Source: Lysobacter sp. BMK333-48F3 (GTDB lineage Bacteria > Pseudomonadota > Gammaproteobacteria > Xanthomonadales > Xanthomonadaceae). Taken from it: 64,000 nucleotides of DNA. The notes beneath the pieces are model-generated. The model had not been told where the DNA came from. It made no database searches and worked only from the letters and a program-made list of their open reading frames with translations. The translations under genes and the position numbers were made by a program. This document shows positions 34,029-42,690 of the stretch, piece after piece. Within the stretch, counting starts at the first letter, position 1. Every line of letters starts with the position of its first letter. Location of the stretch: NCBI RefSeq assembly GCF_019733395.1, contig NZ_JAIHOO010000001.1:4030501-4094500 (forward strand), written 5' to 3'.

Positions 34029-35021
34029 ATGAAGCGCCTCATCGAATGTCTTTCGCTGTCGATCGTCTTGCTGCTGCCGGCCGTCGCCGCGGCTCAGTTC
34101 TACGAGAAGGACAACGGCGTCATCCGCGTCCGGCTCAACGAAAAAGTCCCGCCGCTCATCGGCCATTCGCCGATGATCACCAGCTTGTGGATCGCCGGCC
34201 GCCAGGCGGTGCCGAACGACAACGTCGGCGCCGGCTTCCAGATGACCACTCGCAGCTACAAGGGCAACGAGTACAACCCGACCCAGGGCGGCGATTGCAC
34301 CGGCCGGCCCTCGCTGCTGACCGGCGTGATCCCGGACTGGAACGGCGCCCAGCTCGGCACGCCGGCCAGCCGCGGCATCCTGCTCGGCATCGACCCCTTG
34401 CTCTACGATGAGCCGGGCCTGTCCGGCTCCTGCAGTGGCGGCAAGCCGAATCCGGCGCCCTACGACATGGCCTTTGGCGTCACCCTCGGCGACGGCATCG
34501 CCATGCCGCGCGAAGCGATGATCGTGGACATGTCGATCCGCAAGGATCACCCGGACGCGGACCATCTGTTCAAGGCGTTGTCCGAACTGCCGGTCGCTTA
34601 CGTCGACGCCGATTTCCTGCGTTACGCCTACTACAGCGTCGACGGCGTGCATTTCCAGCGCTTGAACGTCGATTCCAGCCACGATCTCAAGCAATGGCCC
34701 TGGAACGTCAACCACCACCGCAGCGGCCATGCCATCGCGCTGTGCGATCGCCCCGACATGGTCGAGCAGCCCAGCCAGGGCACCTGCATGGCGTTCTATT
34801 CGCACGAACCGACGCTGCTCACCGCCAGCCGCCGCCAGGGCGCGCCGTCCGAACTGGGGTTGATGACGACGCTGGGCGACGACGACTTCGGGACCCAGAT
34901 CGTCGACACCCAGTGGCACACCGCGCGCCGGCTGGTCGCGGTGGGGCACCTGACCAGCGTCGCGGCGGTGATCGCCTACGCCGAGCAACATATCCCGGCC
35001 TCGTCGTGGGGACAGTGGTGA
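34029..35021 (+). CDS. Secreted protein of unknown function (330 aa)
   Basis: The product has 330 residues. The signal peptide is MKRLIECLSLSIVLLLPAVAAA with cleavage near AQ. The mature protein has four cysteines (GGDCTGR, SGSCSGG, ALCDRP, GTCMAF), enough for two disulfides. It contains strand-rich segments such as NGVIRVRLNEKVPPLIGHSPM and a region with YYSVDGVHFQRLNV. No enzyme motif is recognised. AGGAG lies upstream of the ATG at 34029. It has no partner genes in the same operon; the next gene runs in the opposite direction. Confidence 0.8.
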   Translation: MKRLIECLSLSIVLLLPAVAAAQFYEKDNGVIRVRLNEKVPPLIGHSPMITSLWIAGRQAVPNDNVGAGFQMTTRSYKGNEYNPTQGGDCTGRPSLLTGVIPDWNGAQLGTPASRGILLGIDPLLYDEPGLSGSCSGGKPNPAPYDMAFGVTLGDGIAMPREAMIVDMSIRKDHPDADHLFKALSELPVAYVDADFLRYAYYSVDGVHFQRLNVDSSHDLKQWPWNVNHHRSGHAIALCDRPDMVEQPSQGTCMAFYSHEPTLLTASRRQGAPSELGLMTTLGDDDFGTQIVDTQWHTARRLVAVGHLTSVAAVIAYAEQHIPASSWGQW

Positions 35022-35131
35022 TCGCGCGGTTCGGCTAAGCCGGAGTGCGCGGCGGAACGGGCGCGGCGATGTGGGCTTCGGCCCGCATCGCCCGTCGTTC
35101 GACGCTGCGCGTGCGCCGAGCGCGCTGGGGC

Positions 35132-35662
35132 TCAACCCGGCGCCTGCGCCGGGAACCAGTGCGCCCGCGCCAGCCAACCGGCCAGGAAGCGCTGCAACAG
35201 CGGATGGGCCTGGGCCAGTTGGCAGTAGTAGGCGATCCGCCCCGCGCGATAACGCGCATACAGCTGGGGCTGGTCGGCCTTGAGCAGGGCCGCCAGGGTT
35301 TCCGGACCGAAGCGGCCGTCGACGCACAGCGGCGGGCCGAGCAATTGCTGCAGCAGGACGATCGCGTGGAAGCCGGCGTTGACGTAGAAGTCGAACACGA
35401 TGTCGGCCAGGTACTGCAGCGCGATCGCGTCGCCATGCAGCGGATCCCAGTACAGGGTCTTGTAGAGCGTGCCGGCCTGCGCCTGAGTGAGTGCGCGCAG
35501 GTCGTTCAGGGTCGGGGCGATGCCGAGCAGGGTCTGGGAATGCGCCTCGAACGTGCTCAGGGTGATGCCCATGTTGGTGGCGCCGCCCGGGTCGTAGGGA
35601 TTGTCGACATAGCCGCCTTCGAAACGCAGCAGCTGCGGGAGGTAGGTCTGGAAGTAGGCCAT
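35132..35662 (-). CDS. GH108-family N-acetylmuramidase (endolysin-like)
   Basis: The protein has 176 residues. The N terminus LLRFEGGYVDNPYDPGGATN carries the EGGY motif of glycoside hydrolase family 108; Glu15 is the predicted catalytic residue. DPGGATNMGIT and VFDFYVNAGFHA also fit the family. A C-terminal peptidoglycan-binding 3-type segment (VDGRFGPETLAALL) is visible. The enzymes cleave peptidoglycan between MurNAc and GlcNAc, mostly in phage lysis modules. No holin, spanin or phage gene lies nearby and no signal peptide is seen, so it may be a domesticated phage gene. Confidence 0.88.
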   Translation of the reverse strand: MAYFQTYLPQLLRFEGGYVDNPYDPGGATNMGITLSTFEAHSQTLLGIAPTLNDLRALTQAQAGTLYKTLYWDPLHGDAIALQYLADIVFDFYVNAGFHAIVLLQQLLGPPLCVDGRFGPETLAALLKADQPQLYARYRAGRIAYYCQLAQAHPLLQRFLAGWLARAHWFPAQAPG

Positions 35663-35833
35663 GGAGGCTGCCGGTTGCGCCGCGGGCGGATACCGGTGAC
35701 AACGCAGCAACCGTGGGCTTGTGACCGCGGCCAGGGCGAGGGCGGCTGCAGCTCCCGACGGGGATTTGCGAAATCGAGCCGGATCAACGCCTTGCGCGCG
35801 ATGCCGATCCGGCGGCGGCGCTAACTTGCTATC

Positions 35834-37297
35834 GTGTCGGCCGATACGACACCGGATCCGTCCTGGCCCGTGGCCCGCCGCAACCCCGCTTCCTCCGAGG
35901 ACCAACGCGACCTGCTCAGCGTCGACCGCGACGGCCTGCGCCCGCTGGCCGAGCGCATGCGCCCGCGCAGCCTGGACGAGATGGTCGGCCAGCGCCGCCT
36001 GCTGGCGCCGGGCTCGGCGCTGCGCCGCGCGGTCGAGTCCGGGCGGGTCCATTCGATGATCCTGTGGGGCCCGCCGGGCTGCGGCAAGACCACCCTGGCC
36101 CTGCTGTTGGCGCGTTACGCCGACGCCGAGTTCCGCGCCATCTCGGCGGTGCTGTCGGGCTTGCCCGAAGTGCGCCAGGTGCTGGCCGAAGCCGCGCATC
36201 GTTTCGCCGAAGGCCGGCGCACGGTGCTGTTCGTCGACGAGGTGCATCGCTTCAACAAGACCCAGCAGGACGCGTTCCTGCCGCACATCGAACGCGGCAC
36301 GATCATCTTCGTCGGCGCGACCACCGAAAACCCTTCGTTCGAACTCAACTCGGCGTTGCTGTCGCGCTGCCGGGTGCACGTGATGGAGGCGGTGTCGCCG
36401 GAAGACGTGCGCGCGGCCCTGCGCCGGGCCCTGGACGACGCCGAGCGCGGCCTCGGCGCGCAGCCGGTCCGGGTCGAGGACGAATTGCTGCTGCAGATCG
36501 CCACCGCCGCCGACGGCGACGTGCGCCGCGCCCTGACCCTGCTCGAGATCGCCGCCGAGCTGGCCCAGGACGAGGGCGGCGCGATCACCGCCGCGACCCT
36601 GGCCCAGGTGCTGGCCGACCGCACCCGTCGCTTCGACAAGGGCGGCGAGCAGTTCTACGACCAGATCTCGGCGCTGCACAAATCGGTGCGCAGCTCCAAC
36701 CCCGACGCCGCCCTGTACTGGTTCGCGCGCATGATCGACGGCGGCTGCGACCCGCATTACCTGGCCCGGCGCCTGACCCGGATGGCGGTCGAAGACATCG
36801 GCCTCGCCGATCCGCGCGCGCTGCAGATGGCGGTCGACGCCTGGGACACCTACGACCGCCTGGGCAGCCCGGAAGGCGACCTGGTCTTGGCCCAGGTGGT
36901 GATCTATCTGGCCAGCACCGCCAAATCCAACGCCGGCTACGCCGCCTACAACCAGGCCAAGCGCGACGTCGCCGAGCACGGCACCCAGGACGTGCCGCTG
37001 CACCTGCGCAACGCGCCGACCAAGCTGATGAAGCAACTGGGCTACGCGCAGGGCTACCAGTACGACCACGACGCCGAGGGCGGCATCGCCCTGGACCAGA
37101 CCGGCTTCCCGGATGCGATGGGCGAACAGGTCTATTACCGGCCGGTGGCGCGCGGGCTGGAGATCAAGCTGGGCGAGAAACTCGAACGGCTGCGCCGCCT
37201 GCGCGCGCAGGCGCGCGGCGAGGCGCCGCCGGATCTCGGCGAGGCAGGCTCGGGCGAGGCGGGCTCGGGCGAGGGCAGCGCGGACGGGGCCGGCTAG
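35834..37297 (+). CDS. rarA: Replication-associated recombination protein RarA (MgsA)
   Basis: The protein has 487 residues. RarA is a AAA+ ATPase of the clamp-loader clade that acts at stalled forks. Walker A is WGPPGCGKTT (78-87), Walker B FVDEVHRFNK, and ATTENPSFELNSALLSR carries sensor 1. The C-terminal MgsA tetramerisation region (YWFARMIDGGCDPHYLARRL) follows. The tail has a short repeat of GEAGS units ending in SADGAG. The start is a GTG at 35834; another GTG at 35870 is possible. It precedes crcB by 75 bases. Confidence 0.94.
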   Translation: MSADTTPDPSWPVARRNPASSEDQRDLLSVDRDGLRPLAERMRPRSLDEMVGQRRLLAPGSALRRAVESGRVHSMILWGPPGCGKTTLALLLARYADAEFRAISAVLSGLPEVRQVLAEAAHRFAEGRRTVLFVDEVHRFNKTQQDAFLPHIERGTIIFVGATTENPSFELNSALLSRCRVHVMEAVSPEDVRAALRRALDDAERGLGAQPVRVEDELLLQIATAADGDVRRALTLLEIAAELAQDEGGAITAATLAQVLADRTRRFDKGGEQFYDQISALHKSVRSSNPDAALYWFARMIDGGCDPHYLARRLTRMAVEDIGLADPRALQMAVDAWDTYDRLGSPEGDLVLAQVVIYLASTAKSNAGYAAYNQAKRDVAEHGTQDVPLHLRNAPTKLMKQLGYAQGYQYDHDAEGGIALDQTGFPDAMGEQVYYRPVARGLEIKLGEKLERLRRLRAQARGEAPPDLGEAGSGEAGSGEGSADGAG

Positions 37298-37372
37298 GGT
37301 CTATCCTGCGCGTCTTGCAGCTGCGGCCGGGCCGCGTAGAGGTCGGCACGGCCGACCGGGAGGCGGCGATCC

Positions 37373-37759
37373 ATGTGGGGTTCTTTCATCGCCATCGGCC
37401 TGGGCGCGGCGCTCGGCGCCTGGGCGCGCTGGGGCCTGAGCCTGTGGCTCAATCCGCTGCACGCGCAGCTGCCGCTGGGCACCCTGGCGGCCAATCTGGT
37501 CGGCGGCTACGGCATCGGCCTGGCCCTGGCCTGGTTCGCCCAGACCCCGGCGCTGGCGCCGGAATGGCGGCTGTTCGCGATCACCGGCCTGCTCGGCGGC
37601 CTGACCACCTTCTCGACCTTTTCCGGCGAAGTCGTGCAGCAGCTCGAGCGCCAGCAGTTCGGCTGGGCCCTGGGCACGGCGGCGCTGCACCTGCTCGGTT
37701 CGCTGGCGATGACCGCCGCCGGCCTGGCCAGCGTGCGGGCCTGGGCGCGGCTGGGCTGA
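37373..37759 (+). CDS. crcB: Fluoride ion channel CrcB (FluC)
   Basis: The protein has 128 residues with four hydrophobic segments. CrcB forms dual-topology dimeric fluoride channels. Conserved parts are [33 protein letters not shown] and [15 protein letters not shown]. The last carries the TTFSTF motif with the phenylalanines and the sodium site. No fluoride riboswitch was recognised in the 75 bases upstream, so it is probably expressed with rarA. Confidence 0.95.
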   Translation: MWGSFIAIGLGAALGAWARWGLSLWLNPLHAQLPLGTLAANLVGGYGIGLALAWFAQTPALAPEWRLFAITGLLGGLTTFSTFSGEVVQQLERQQFGWALGTAALHLLGSLAMTAAGLASVRAWARLG

Positions 37760-37786
37760 ATCCGCTCGCCGGAGGCGCCGGGCCGG

Positions 37787-38074
37787 CTACTCCGGCGGCG
37801 GGACGATCGGCCGCCGCGACATCCGCAGGACCTCGTCGCTGGGCGCCGAGGACTTGTTGGCCAGGACCTGCTGCAACGACTCGACCTCGGCCCAGACCAT
37901 GTGCTGCAGGGCCTGCAGCAGGGTGGTGCCGGCGTTGGACAGAGCCAGCCGGCCGTCCTGGCTCAGCGCCAGTCCGTCCTCGATCAGGGCGTGTTTCATA
38001 TGGCTGGTTTCCGGTTGCACGCCGCGCTGCAACCCGACCAGGACGCTCAGCAGAGCGTGTTCTCGCAACGACAC
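37787..38074 (-). CDS. Small hypothetical protein, winged-helix-like
   Basis: The product has about 95 residues from a GTG at 38074, which follows an AAAGG sequence; the frame is open 18 codons further with only a TTG start. The segment HALIEDGLALSQDGRLALSN, then AGTTLLQALQHMVWAE, looks like a helix plus a small beta-wing and a helix, as in winged-helix DNA-binding proteins, though this is weak. It is convergent with crcB. No family is recognised. Confidence 0.5.
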   Translation of the reverse strand: MSLREHALLSVLVGLQRGVQPETSHMKHALIEDGLALSQDGRLALSNAGTTLLQALQHMVWAEVESLQQVLANKSSAPSDEVLRMSRRPIVPPPE

Positions 38075-38306
38075 TTTGAACAAAGCCTTTCCCCTCTTGC
38101 CCGGCACGTCCGTCTTGTGTGCCGGCAATCACGATATGGGAGGCGATGTGATGACAGCTTTGACTGGCACCCATGCAGGCGAAAATTGGCATCGCGCCGG
38201 GGCGGGCGTATGGCCGACCGGCCGGCACCGTTGTCAATGTCACCTCGATGGCGCATCTTCGCCGCACCCGCCGCGCCGGCGGGCATTCACTGGATTCCGG
38301 ATTTCC

Positions 38307-39056
38307 ATGCTGATCTACGACCGCGTCGTTCCGCTGAACCGCAACACCCACCGGCACCTGCGCATCAACGCGCAGTCGCACAACGCCCGCTTCGCCGCTT
38401 CGCTCAATTCGGTGCCGCTGGCGGCGATCGAATTCCTGCCCGCGGCCGCGGAGTACGCGATCGTGTTCGCCCGCCTCGACAACGGCGACTACCTGCCGGC
38501 GATCATGGTCGGGCTGAAGCCGCAGCAGAACCTGTACGTCGACGCCGAGTCGCACTGGCGCCGCGGCTACGTGCCGGCGTTCCTGCGCCAGTACCCGTTC
38601 GTGCTGGCCGAGGACCGCGAAACCGGCAACCTCACCGTGTGCGTGGACATGGCCTACGACGGCCTGTCGGAAGAGGAGGGCGAAGCGCTGTTCGACGACG
38701 CCGGCGAAGACACGCCCAACCTGACCCGGGCGCTGGGCTTTTTGACCGAGTTCCACCACGAACTCAAGCGCACCGCCGCCTTCACCGAGCGGCTCAAGGC
38801 GCTGGACCTGCTCGAGCAGCAGGTGGTGCGCTTCGGCCGCGAAGGCGAGGCCCCGCACGAGATCAACGGCGTCCACGTGGTGTCCGAAGAGCGCCTGCAC
38901 AAGCTCGACGACGCCACCCTGGCCGAACTGGTGCGCACCGGCGCGATGCGCCTGATCCACACCCACCTGGTGTCGATGCGCAACCTGGAGCGGCTGTCGG
39001 CGCTGGCGCAGGAGGCGGCCGAGCAGGCCGACGTGCCGCACGGCCCGACCAACTGA
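38307..39056 (+). CDS. SapC family protein
   Basis: The protein has 249 residues. It matches the SapC family: YDRVVPLNRNTHRHLRINA, then PLAAIEFLPAAAEYAIVF and RRGYVPAFLRQYPFVLAED, and FDDAGEDTPNL. The name derives from a Campylobacter S-layer secretion gene, but in xanthomonads the genes sit mostly with TonB-dependent receptors and tryptophan halogenases. Here it stands without such partners. The real function is unknown. The ATG at 38307 gives the family's MLIYDRVVPLNR start. Confidence 0.88.
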   Translation: MLIYDRVVPLNRNTHRHLRINAQSHNARFAASLNSVPLAAIEFLPAAAEYAIVFARLDNGDYLPAIMVGLKPQQNLYVDAESHWRRGYVPAFLRQYPFVLAEDRETGNLTVCVDMAYDGLSEEEGEALFDDAGEDTPNLTRALGFLTEFHHELKRTAAFTERLKALDLLEQQVVRFGREGEAPHEINGVHVVSEERLHKLDDATLAELVRTGAMRLIHTHLVSMRNLERLSALAQEAAEQADVPHGPTN

Positions 39057-39185
39057 GTCCGCTGTCCGGGCCGAGCGCCCGGGTCGGCCGCTGCGCTGCG
39101 CGGCGGCCGACGTTCCTGGGCGAGCGCTTGCGTCCGCCGCTGCGACGCCGGCCCCGCGCCGGCGTCGCTCGATAAGGAAAACCCG

Positions 39186-39620
39186 ATGGTCGATATCTCG
39201 CACGAGAGTCCGCAGGCGACCGAGCGCCGCCTGCTCGAGGTGACCCGGCGCGCCCGGCTGGCCGCGTATCCCGGCAGCTACGCCTATCTCGAATTCGGCT
39301 TGGCGGATTTTCCGGCCGCGGTCCGCGCCGACGCCCTGGCCCTGGTCCGCGACGATGCGGTCTGGAGCCAACTGGTGCCCTGCGACGATCCGGGCCGGGA
39401 GCTGTTCGCGCTGTTCCGTTTCCACTTCCCGGCCGGCGCCGACAACAGCGGCTTCGTCGGCTGGCTGGCCTCGCGCCTCAAGCAGCGCTTCGGCACCGGC
39501 GTGTTCGTCGTCTGCGGGCACAACCGCGACGACGGCGGCATCTACGATTACTGGGGCGTGCCGGCGGCGTTGGCCGCGCCGGTGCGGGCCGAACTCGAAG
39601 CGCTGGCTTCGGCGCCCTGA
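39186..39620 (+). CDS. DUF6196-like protein
   Basis: The protein has 144 residues, soluble, one domain. Recognisable segments are ERRLLEVTRRARLAAYPGSY, LVRDDAVWSQLVP, FRFHFPAGADNSGFVGWLAS, and GVFVVCGHNRDDGGIYDYWG. The pattern matches what I recall of DUF6196; function unknown. It is convergent with the pot operon and 129 bases after SapC. Confidence 0.75.
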   Translation: MVDISHESPQATERRLLEVTRRARLAAYPGSYAYLEFGLADFPAAVRADALALVRDDAVWSQLVPCDDPGRELFALFRFHFPAGADNSGFVGWLASRLKQRFGTGVFVVCGHNRDDGGIYDYWGVPAALAAPVRAELEALASAP

Positions 39621-39645
39621 GCCTGCGAAGTCCGCGCTTTGTCCC

Positions 39646-40461
39646 TCAGCGGTGCGCGGCCTCGCGCAAGCGGTCGCGCCGGTACATGATCGCGCCGGCG
39701 ACGCTGACGCCGAACGCGACCAGGGCGACGATGATCGTGGTCAGGGCGTTGATCTCCGGCGTCACCCCGAGCTTGACCTTCGAGTACACCAGCATCGGCA
39801 GGGTGGTCGAGCCGGGGCCGGAGGTGAAGCTGGCGATCACCAGGTCGTCCAGCGACAGGGTGAAGGCGAGCAGCCAGCCGGCCAGCAGCGCCGGCGCGAT
39901 CAGCGGCAGGGTGATGACGAAGAACACCCGCCAGGGCTTGGCGCCCAGGTCCATCGCCGCTTCCTCCAGGCTGGCGTCGAGCGAGGTCATGCGCGAGCGC
40001 ACCACCACGGTGACGTAGCAGGCGGTGAGGGTGATGTGGGCCAGGGTGATCGTGGTCATGCCGCGCTCGGGCCAGCCGAACCACTGCTGCAGGCCGACGA
40101 ACAACAGCAGCGAGGACAGGCCCAGCATCACGTCCGGCATCACCATCGGCGCCGAATTCAGCAGGCTCAGCGCGCCGCGGCCGGGGAAGCGGCCGAAGCG
40201 CGACAGGGCCAGGCCGCTGGCGGTGCCCAGCGCGACCGCGGCGGTGGCCGAGATCGAGGCGATGGTCAGGCTGCGCTGGACCGCGTCGAGGATCTGCTCG
40301 TTGCGCAACAGCTCGCCGTACCAGCGCAGCGAGAAACCGCCCCAGGTGGTGGCGCGGTCGGAGCCGCTGAACGAATACACGATCACCGAGACGATCGGCA
40401 GGTAGAGGAAGGCGTAGCCCAGCGCCATCATCGTGTACAGGGCGAACGGGGTGCGCTTCAT
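39646..40461 (-). CDS. potI: Putrescine ABC transporter permease PotI
   Basis: The protein has 271 residues with six predicted membrane segments. The EAA loop for ATPase contact is visible as LEEAAMDLGAKPWRVFFVITLP. PotI and PotH form the membrane channel of the putrescine importer. The N-terminal LYTMMALGYAFLYLPIVSVI and GFSLRWYGELL fit the PotC/PotI type. The ATG overlaps the potH stop (ATGA). It is the last gene of a potF-G-H-I operon. Confidence 0.92.
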   Translation of the reverse strand: MKRTPFALYTMMALGYAFLYLPIVSVIVYSFSGSDRATTWGGFSLRWYGELLRNEQILDAVQRSLTIASISATAAVALGTASGLALSRFGRFPGRGALSLLNSAPMVMPDVMLGLSSLLLFVGLQQWFGWPERGMTTITLAHITLTACYVTVVVRSRMTSLDASLEEAAMDLGAKPWRVFFVITLPLIAPALLAGWLLAFTLSLDDLVIASFTSGPGSTTLPMLVYSKVKLGVTPEINALTTIIVALVAFGVSVAGAIMYRRDRLREAAHR

Positions 40462-41447
40462 CGGCCGTCCTCGCGCGCCGCGCGGCGGTTTTCGACGTAT
40501 TCGAACAACAGGGTCGGCAGCACGATCAGGAGCAGCATGGCGATCGCGATCGCCGCCGCCAGCGGCCAGTCGCGGTTGGTGAAGAACTCGGTCCACAACA
40601 CCCGGCCGATGGTCAGCGCGTCGGGGCCGCCGAGCACGTCGGGAATCACGAACTCGCCGACCGAGGGAATGAACACCAGCAAGGTGCCGGCGAGCATGCC
40701 GGGGAAGGACAGCGGCAGGGTGACCCGGACGAAGGCCTGCCAGGGCTTGGCGCCGAGGTCGGCGGCGGCTTCGAGCAGAGTGAAGTCGAGCCGGATCAGG
40801 GTCGCCGCCAGCGGCAGGATCATGAACGGCAGATAGTTGTAGGTGATGCCCAGATACACCGCCAGATCAGTGTGCAGCACCGCCGTGCCGGGCTCGATCA
40901 GGCCCAGCTTGGCCAGCGCCTGGCTGACCACGCCGTTGGCGCGCAGCAGGCCGATCATGGCGTAGGTGCGCAGCAGCGAGCTGGTCCAGAACGGCAGGAT
41001 CACCAGCACCAGCAGCAACAAGCGCCAGACCTTGGGCGCGCGGGCGATGCCGTAGGCGATCGGATAGCCGATCAGCAGGCAGCACAGGGTCGAGACGCTG
41101 GCGAACAACAGCGACTTCAGATAGGCGTTGACGTACAGCGGGTCGGCGATCAGCGCGGCGTAATTGGACGCGTGCAACTGCAGCGAGACCGCGCCGTCGG
41201 CGCCGGTCTGGACCAGCGGCGTGTACGGCGGCACCTGGCCGAACAGGGCCTGGGCGAAGCTCAGCTTGAGCACGATCGCGAACGGCACCAGGAAGAACAG
41301 CGCCAGCCACAGCATCGGTACGGCGGTCACCAGCAAGCGGCCGCGGCGGCTGCGGAACTCGCTGCCTACGGCGCGGAACCAACCGAAGAGATTATCAACG
41401 ACATCCCCCCAGAAACCCCAAGCCCCCAAGCCGCGCTTTCGCTCCAT
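40458..41447 (-). CDS. potH: Putrescine ABC transporter permease PotH
   Basis: The protein has about 329 residues from the ATG at 41447. A GTG nine bases earlier with AAGGGG upstream, or a GTG at 41483, are alternatives. It has six membrane segments. The EAA loop is LLEAAADLGAKPWQAFVRVTLP. The periplasmic loop and LRTYAMIGLLRANGVV fit PotB/PotH. It pairs with PotI, is energised by PotG and receives substrate from PotF. Confidence 0.92.
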   Translation of the reverse strand: MERKRGLGAWGFWGDVVDNLFGWFRAVGSEFRSRRGRLLVTAVPMLWLALFFLVPFAIVLKLSFAQALFGQVPPYTPLVQTGADGAVSLQLHASNYAALIADPLYVNAYLKSLLFASVSTLCCLLIGYPIAYGIARAPKVWRLLLLVLVILPFWTSSLLRTYAMIGLLRANGVVSQALAKLGLIEPGTAVLHTDLAVYLGITYNYLPFMILPLAATLIRLDFTLLEAAADLGAKPWQAFVRVTLPLSFPGMLAGTLLVFIPSVGEFVIPDVLGGPDALTIGRVLWTEFFTNRDWPLAAAIAIAMLLLIVLPTLLFEYVENRRAAREDGR

Positions 41448-41526
41448 CCCGCTCACCGTCCGCCCCCCTTCGCCGAGCCGCACTCCGCCCCGGCGCTATT
41501 GCGCTTGCGATCCGCGAACAGCGCGC

Positions 41527-42687
41527 TCACGAGGTCAACACCACCGCGCTGGCCGCGTCCCACGACAGCCACAGCGTGTCGTCCCAGTCGTAATGCGGCT
41601 GCGAACTGCGCGCGACGTGGGTCTCCTGCACCCGCAGCACCGCGCCGGACTCGGTCTGGACGTGGTAGATCGAGACGTCGCCCAGATAGGCGATGTCGCG
41701 CACCTTGCCGACCACCGCATTGTCGAAGCCGGCCGGGCGGGTGTCGTGCACGTCGATCTTCTCCGGACGCACCGCGATGCCGACCGCGGTGCCTTCCGGC
41801 AGCGGGTCGGGATGGCGCGCCAGCAATTCGCCGCCGACGCCGTCGCAGTGGATGCGCAGGTCGCCGCCGGCCGCATCGTGGCCGAGCACCCGGCCTTCGA
41901 GCAGGTTGATGCCGCCGATGAACTCGGCGACGAAGCGGGTCGAGGGGTATTCGTACAGCACCGCCGGGGTCGAGACCTGGACGATGCGGCCGGCGTCCAT
42001 CACCGCGATCCGCGAGGACATGGTCATCGCTTCTTCCTGGTCGTGGGTGACCATGATGAAGGTTGTGCCGACCCGTTCCTGGATGCTGACCAGTTCGAAC
42101 TGGGTGTGCTCGCGCAGGCGCTTGTCCAGCGCGCCCAGCGGCTCGTCGAGCAGCAACAGCTTGGGCTGCTTGGCCAGGGCGCGGGCCAGGGCGACGCGCT
42201 GGCGCTGGCCGCCGGAGAGCTGGTCGGGCTTGCGCTGGCCGAGCTGGGGCATGCGCACCAGTTCGAGCATGGCCTGGACCCGATCGCGGATCTCGCCGGC
42301 GCTGCGCGGGGTTTCGCCCGGCAGGGTCTGCTTGAGGCCGAAGCCGATGTTCTGCGCCACGCTCATGTGCGGGAACAGCGCATAGCTTTGGAACATCATG
42401 TTGACCGGGCGCTGGTACGGCGGCAGCGCGGTGACGTCGACGCCGTCGATCAGCACCCGGCCGCGGTCGGGGCTCTCGAAACCGGCCAGCACCCGCAGCA
42501 GGGTGCTCTTGCCGGAGCCGGAGCCGCCGAGCAGGGCGAAGAACTCGCCGCGATAGACGTCCAGCGAGATGTCGTCGCAGGCGTAGACCTTGCCGAAGGT
42601 CTTGGTCACCCCTTCGATGCGCACGAAGGGCTGCGCGGACGGGTCGCGCCAGGGTTCGGGCGCGGCGTTGCGGGACGGGACGCTCAC
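41527..42687 (-). CDS. potG: Putrescine ABC transporter ATPase PotG
   Basis: The protein has 386 residues. Walker A is GGSGSGKST (54-62), the ABC signature is LSGGQRQRVALARALA, and Walker B is LLLLDEPLGALD followed by a conserved His in VTHDQEEAM. A C-terminal TOBE-type domain (about 290-386) is present. It powers PotH/PotI. Only 3 bases separate it from potF upstream, while potH starts about 80 bases downstream. The specificity call rests on operon order and similarity to PotG rather than on the ATPase itself. Confidence 0.93.
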   Translation of the reverse strand: MSVPSRNAAPEPWRDPSAQPFVRIEGVTKTFGKVYACDDISLDVYRGEFFALLGGSGSGKSTLLRVLAGFESPDRGRVLIDGVDVTALPPYQRPVNMMFQSYALFPHMSVAQNIGFGLKQTLPGETPRSAGEIRDRVQAMLELVRMPQLGQRKPDQLSGGQRQRVALARALAKQPKLLLLDEPLGALDKRLREHTQFELVSIQERVGTTFIMVTHDQEEAMTMSSRIAVMDAGRIVQVSTPAVLYEYPSTRFVAEFIGGINLLEGRVLGHDAAGGDLRIHCDGVGGELLARHPDPLPEGTAVGIAVRPEKIDVHDTRPAGFDNAVVGKVRDIAYLGDVSIYHVQTESGAVLRVQETHVARSSQPHYDWDDTLWLSWDAASAVVLTS

Positions 42688-42690
42688 CGC

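Noticed and set aside
37298..37372. Possible fluoride riboswitch before crcB
   Set aside because: The 75-base gap does not show the conserved pseudoknot elements that I know for that motif.
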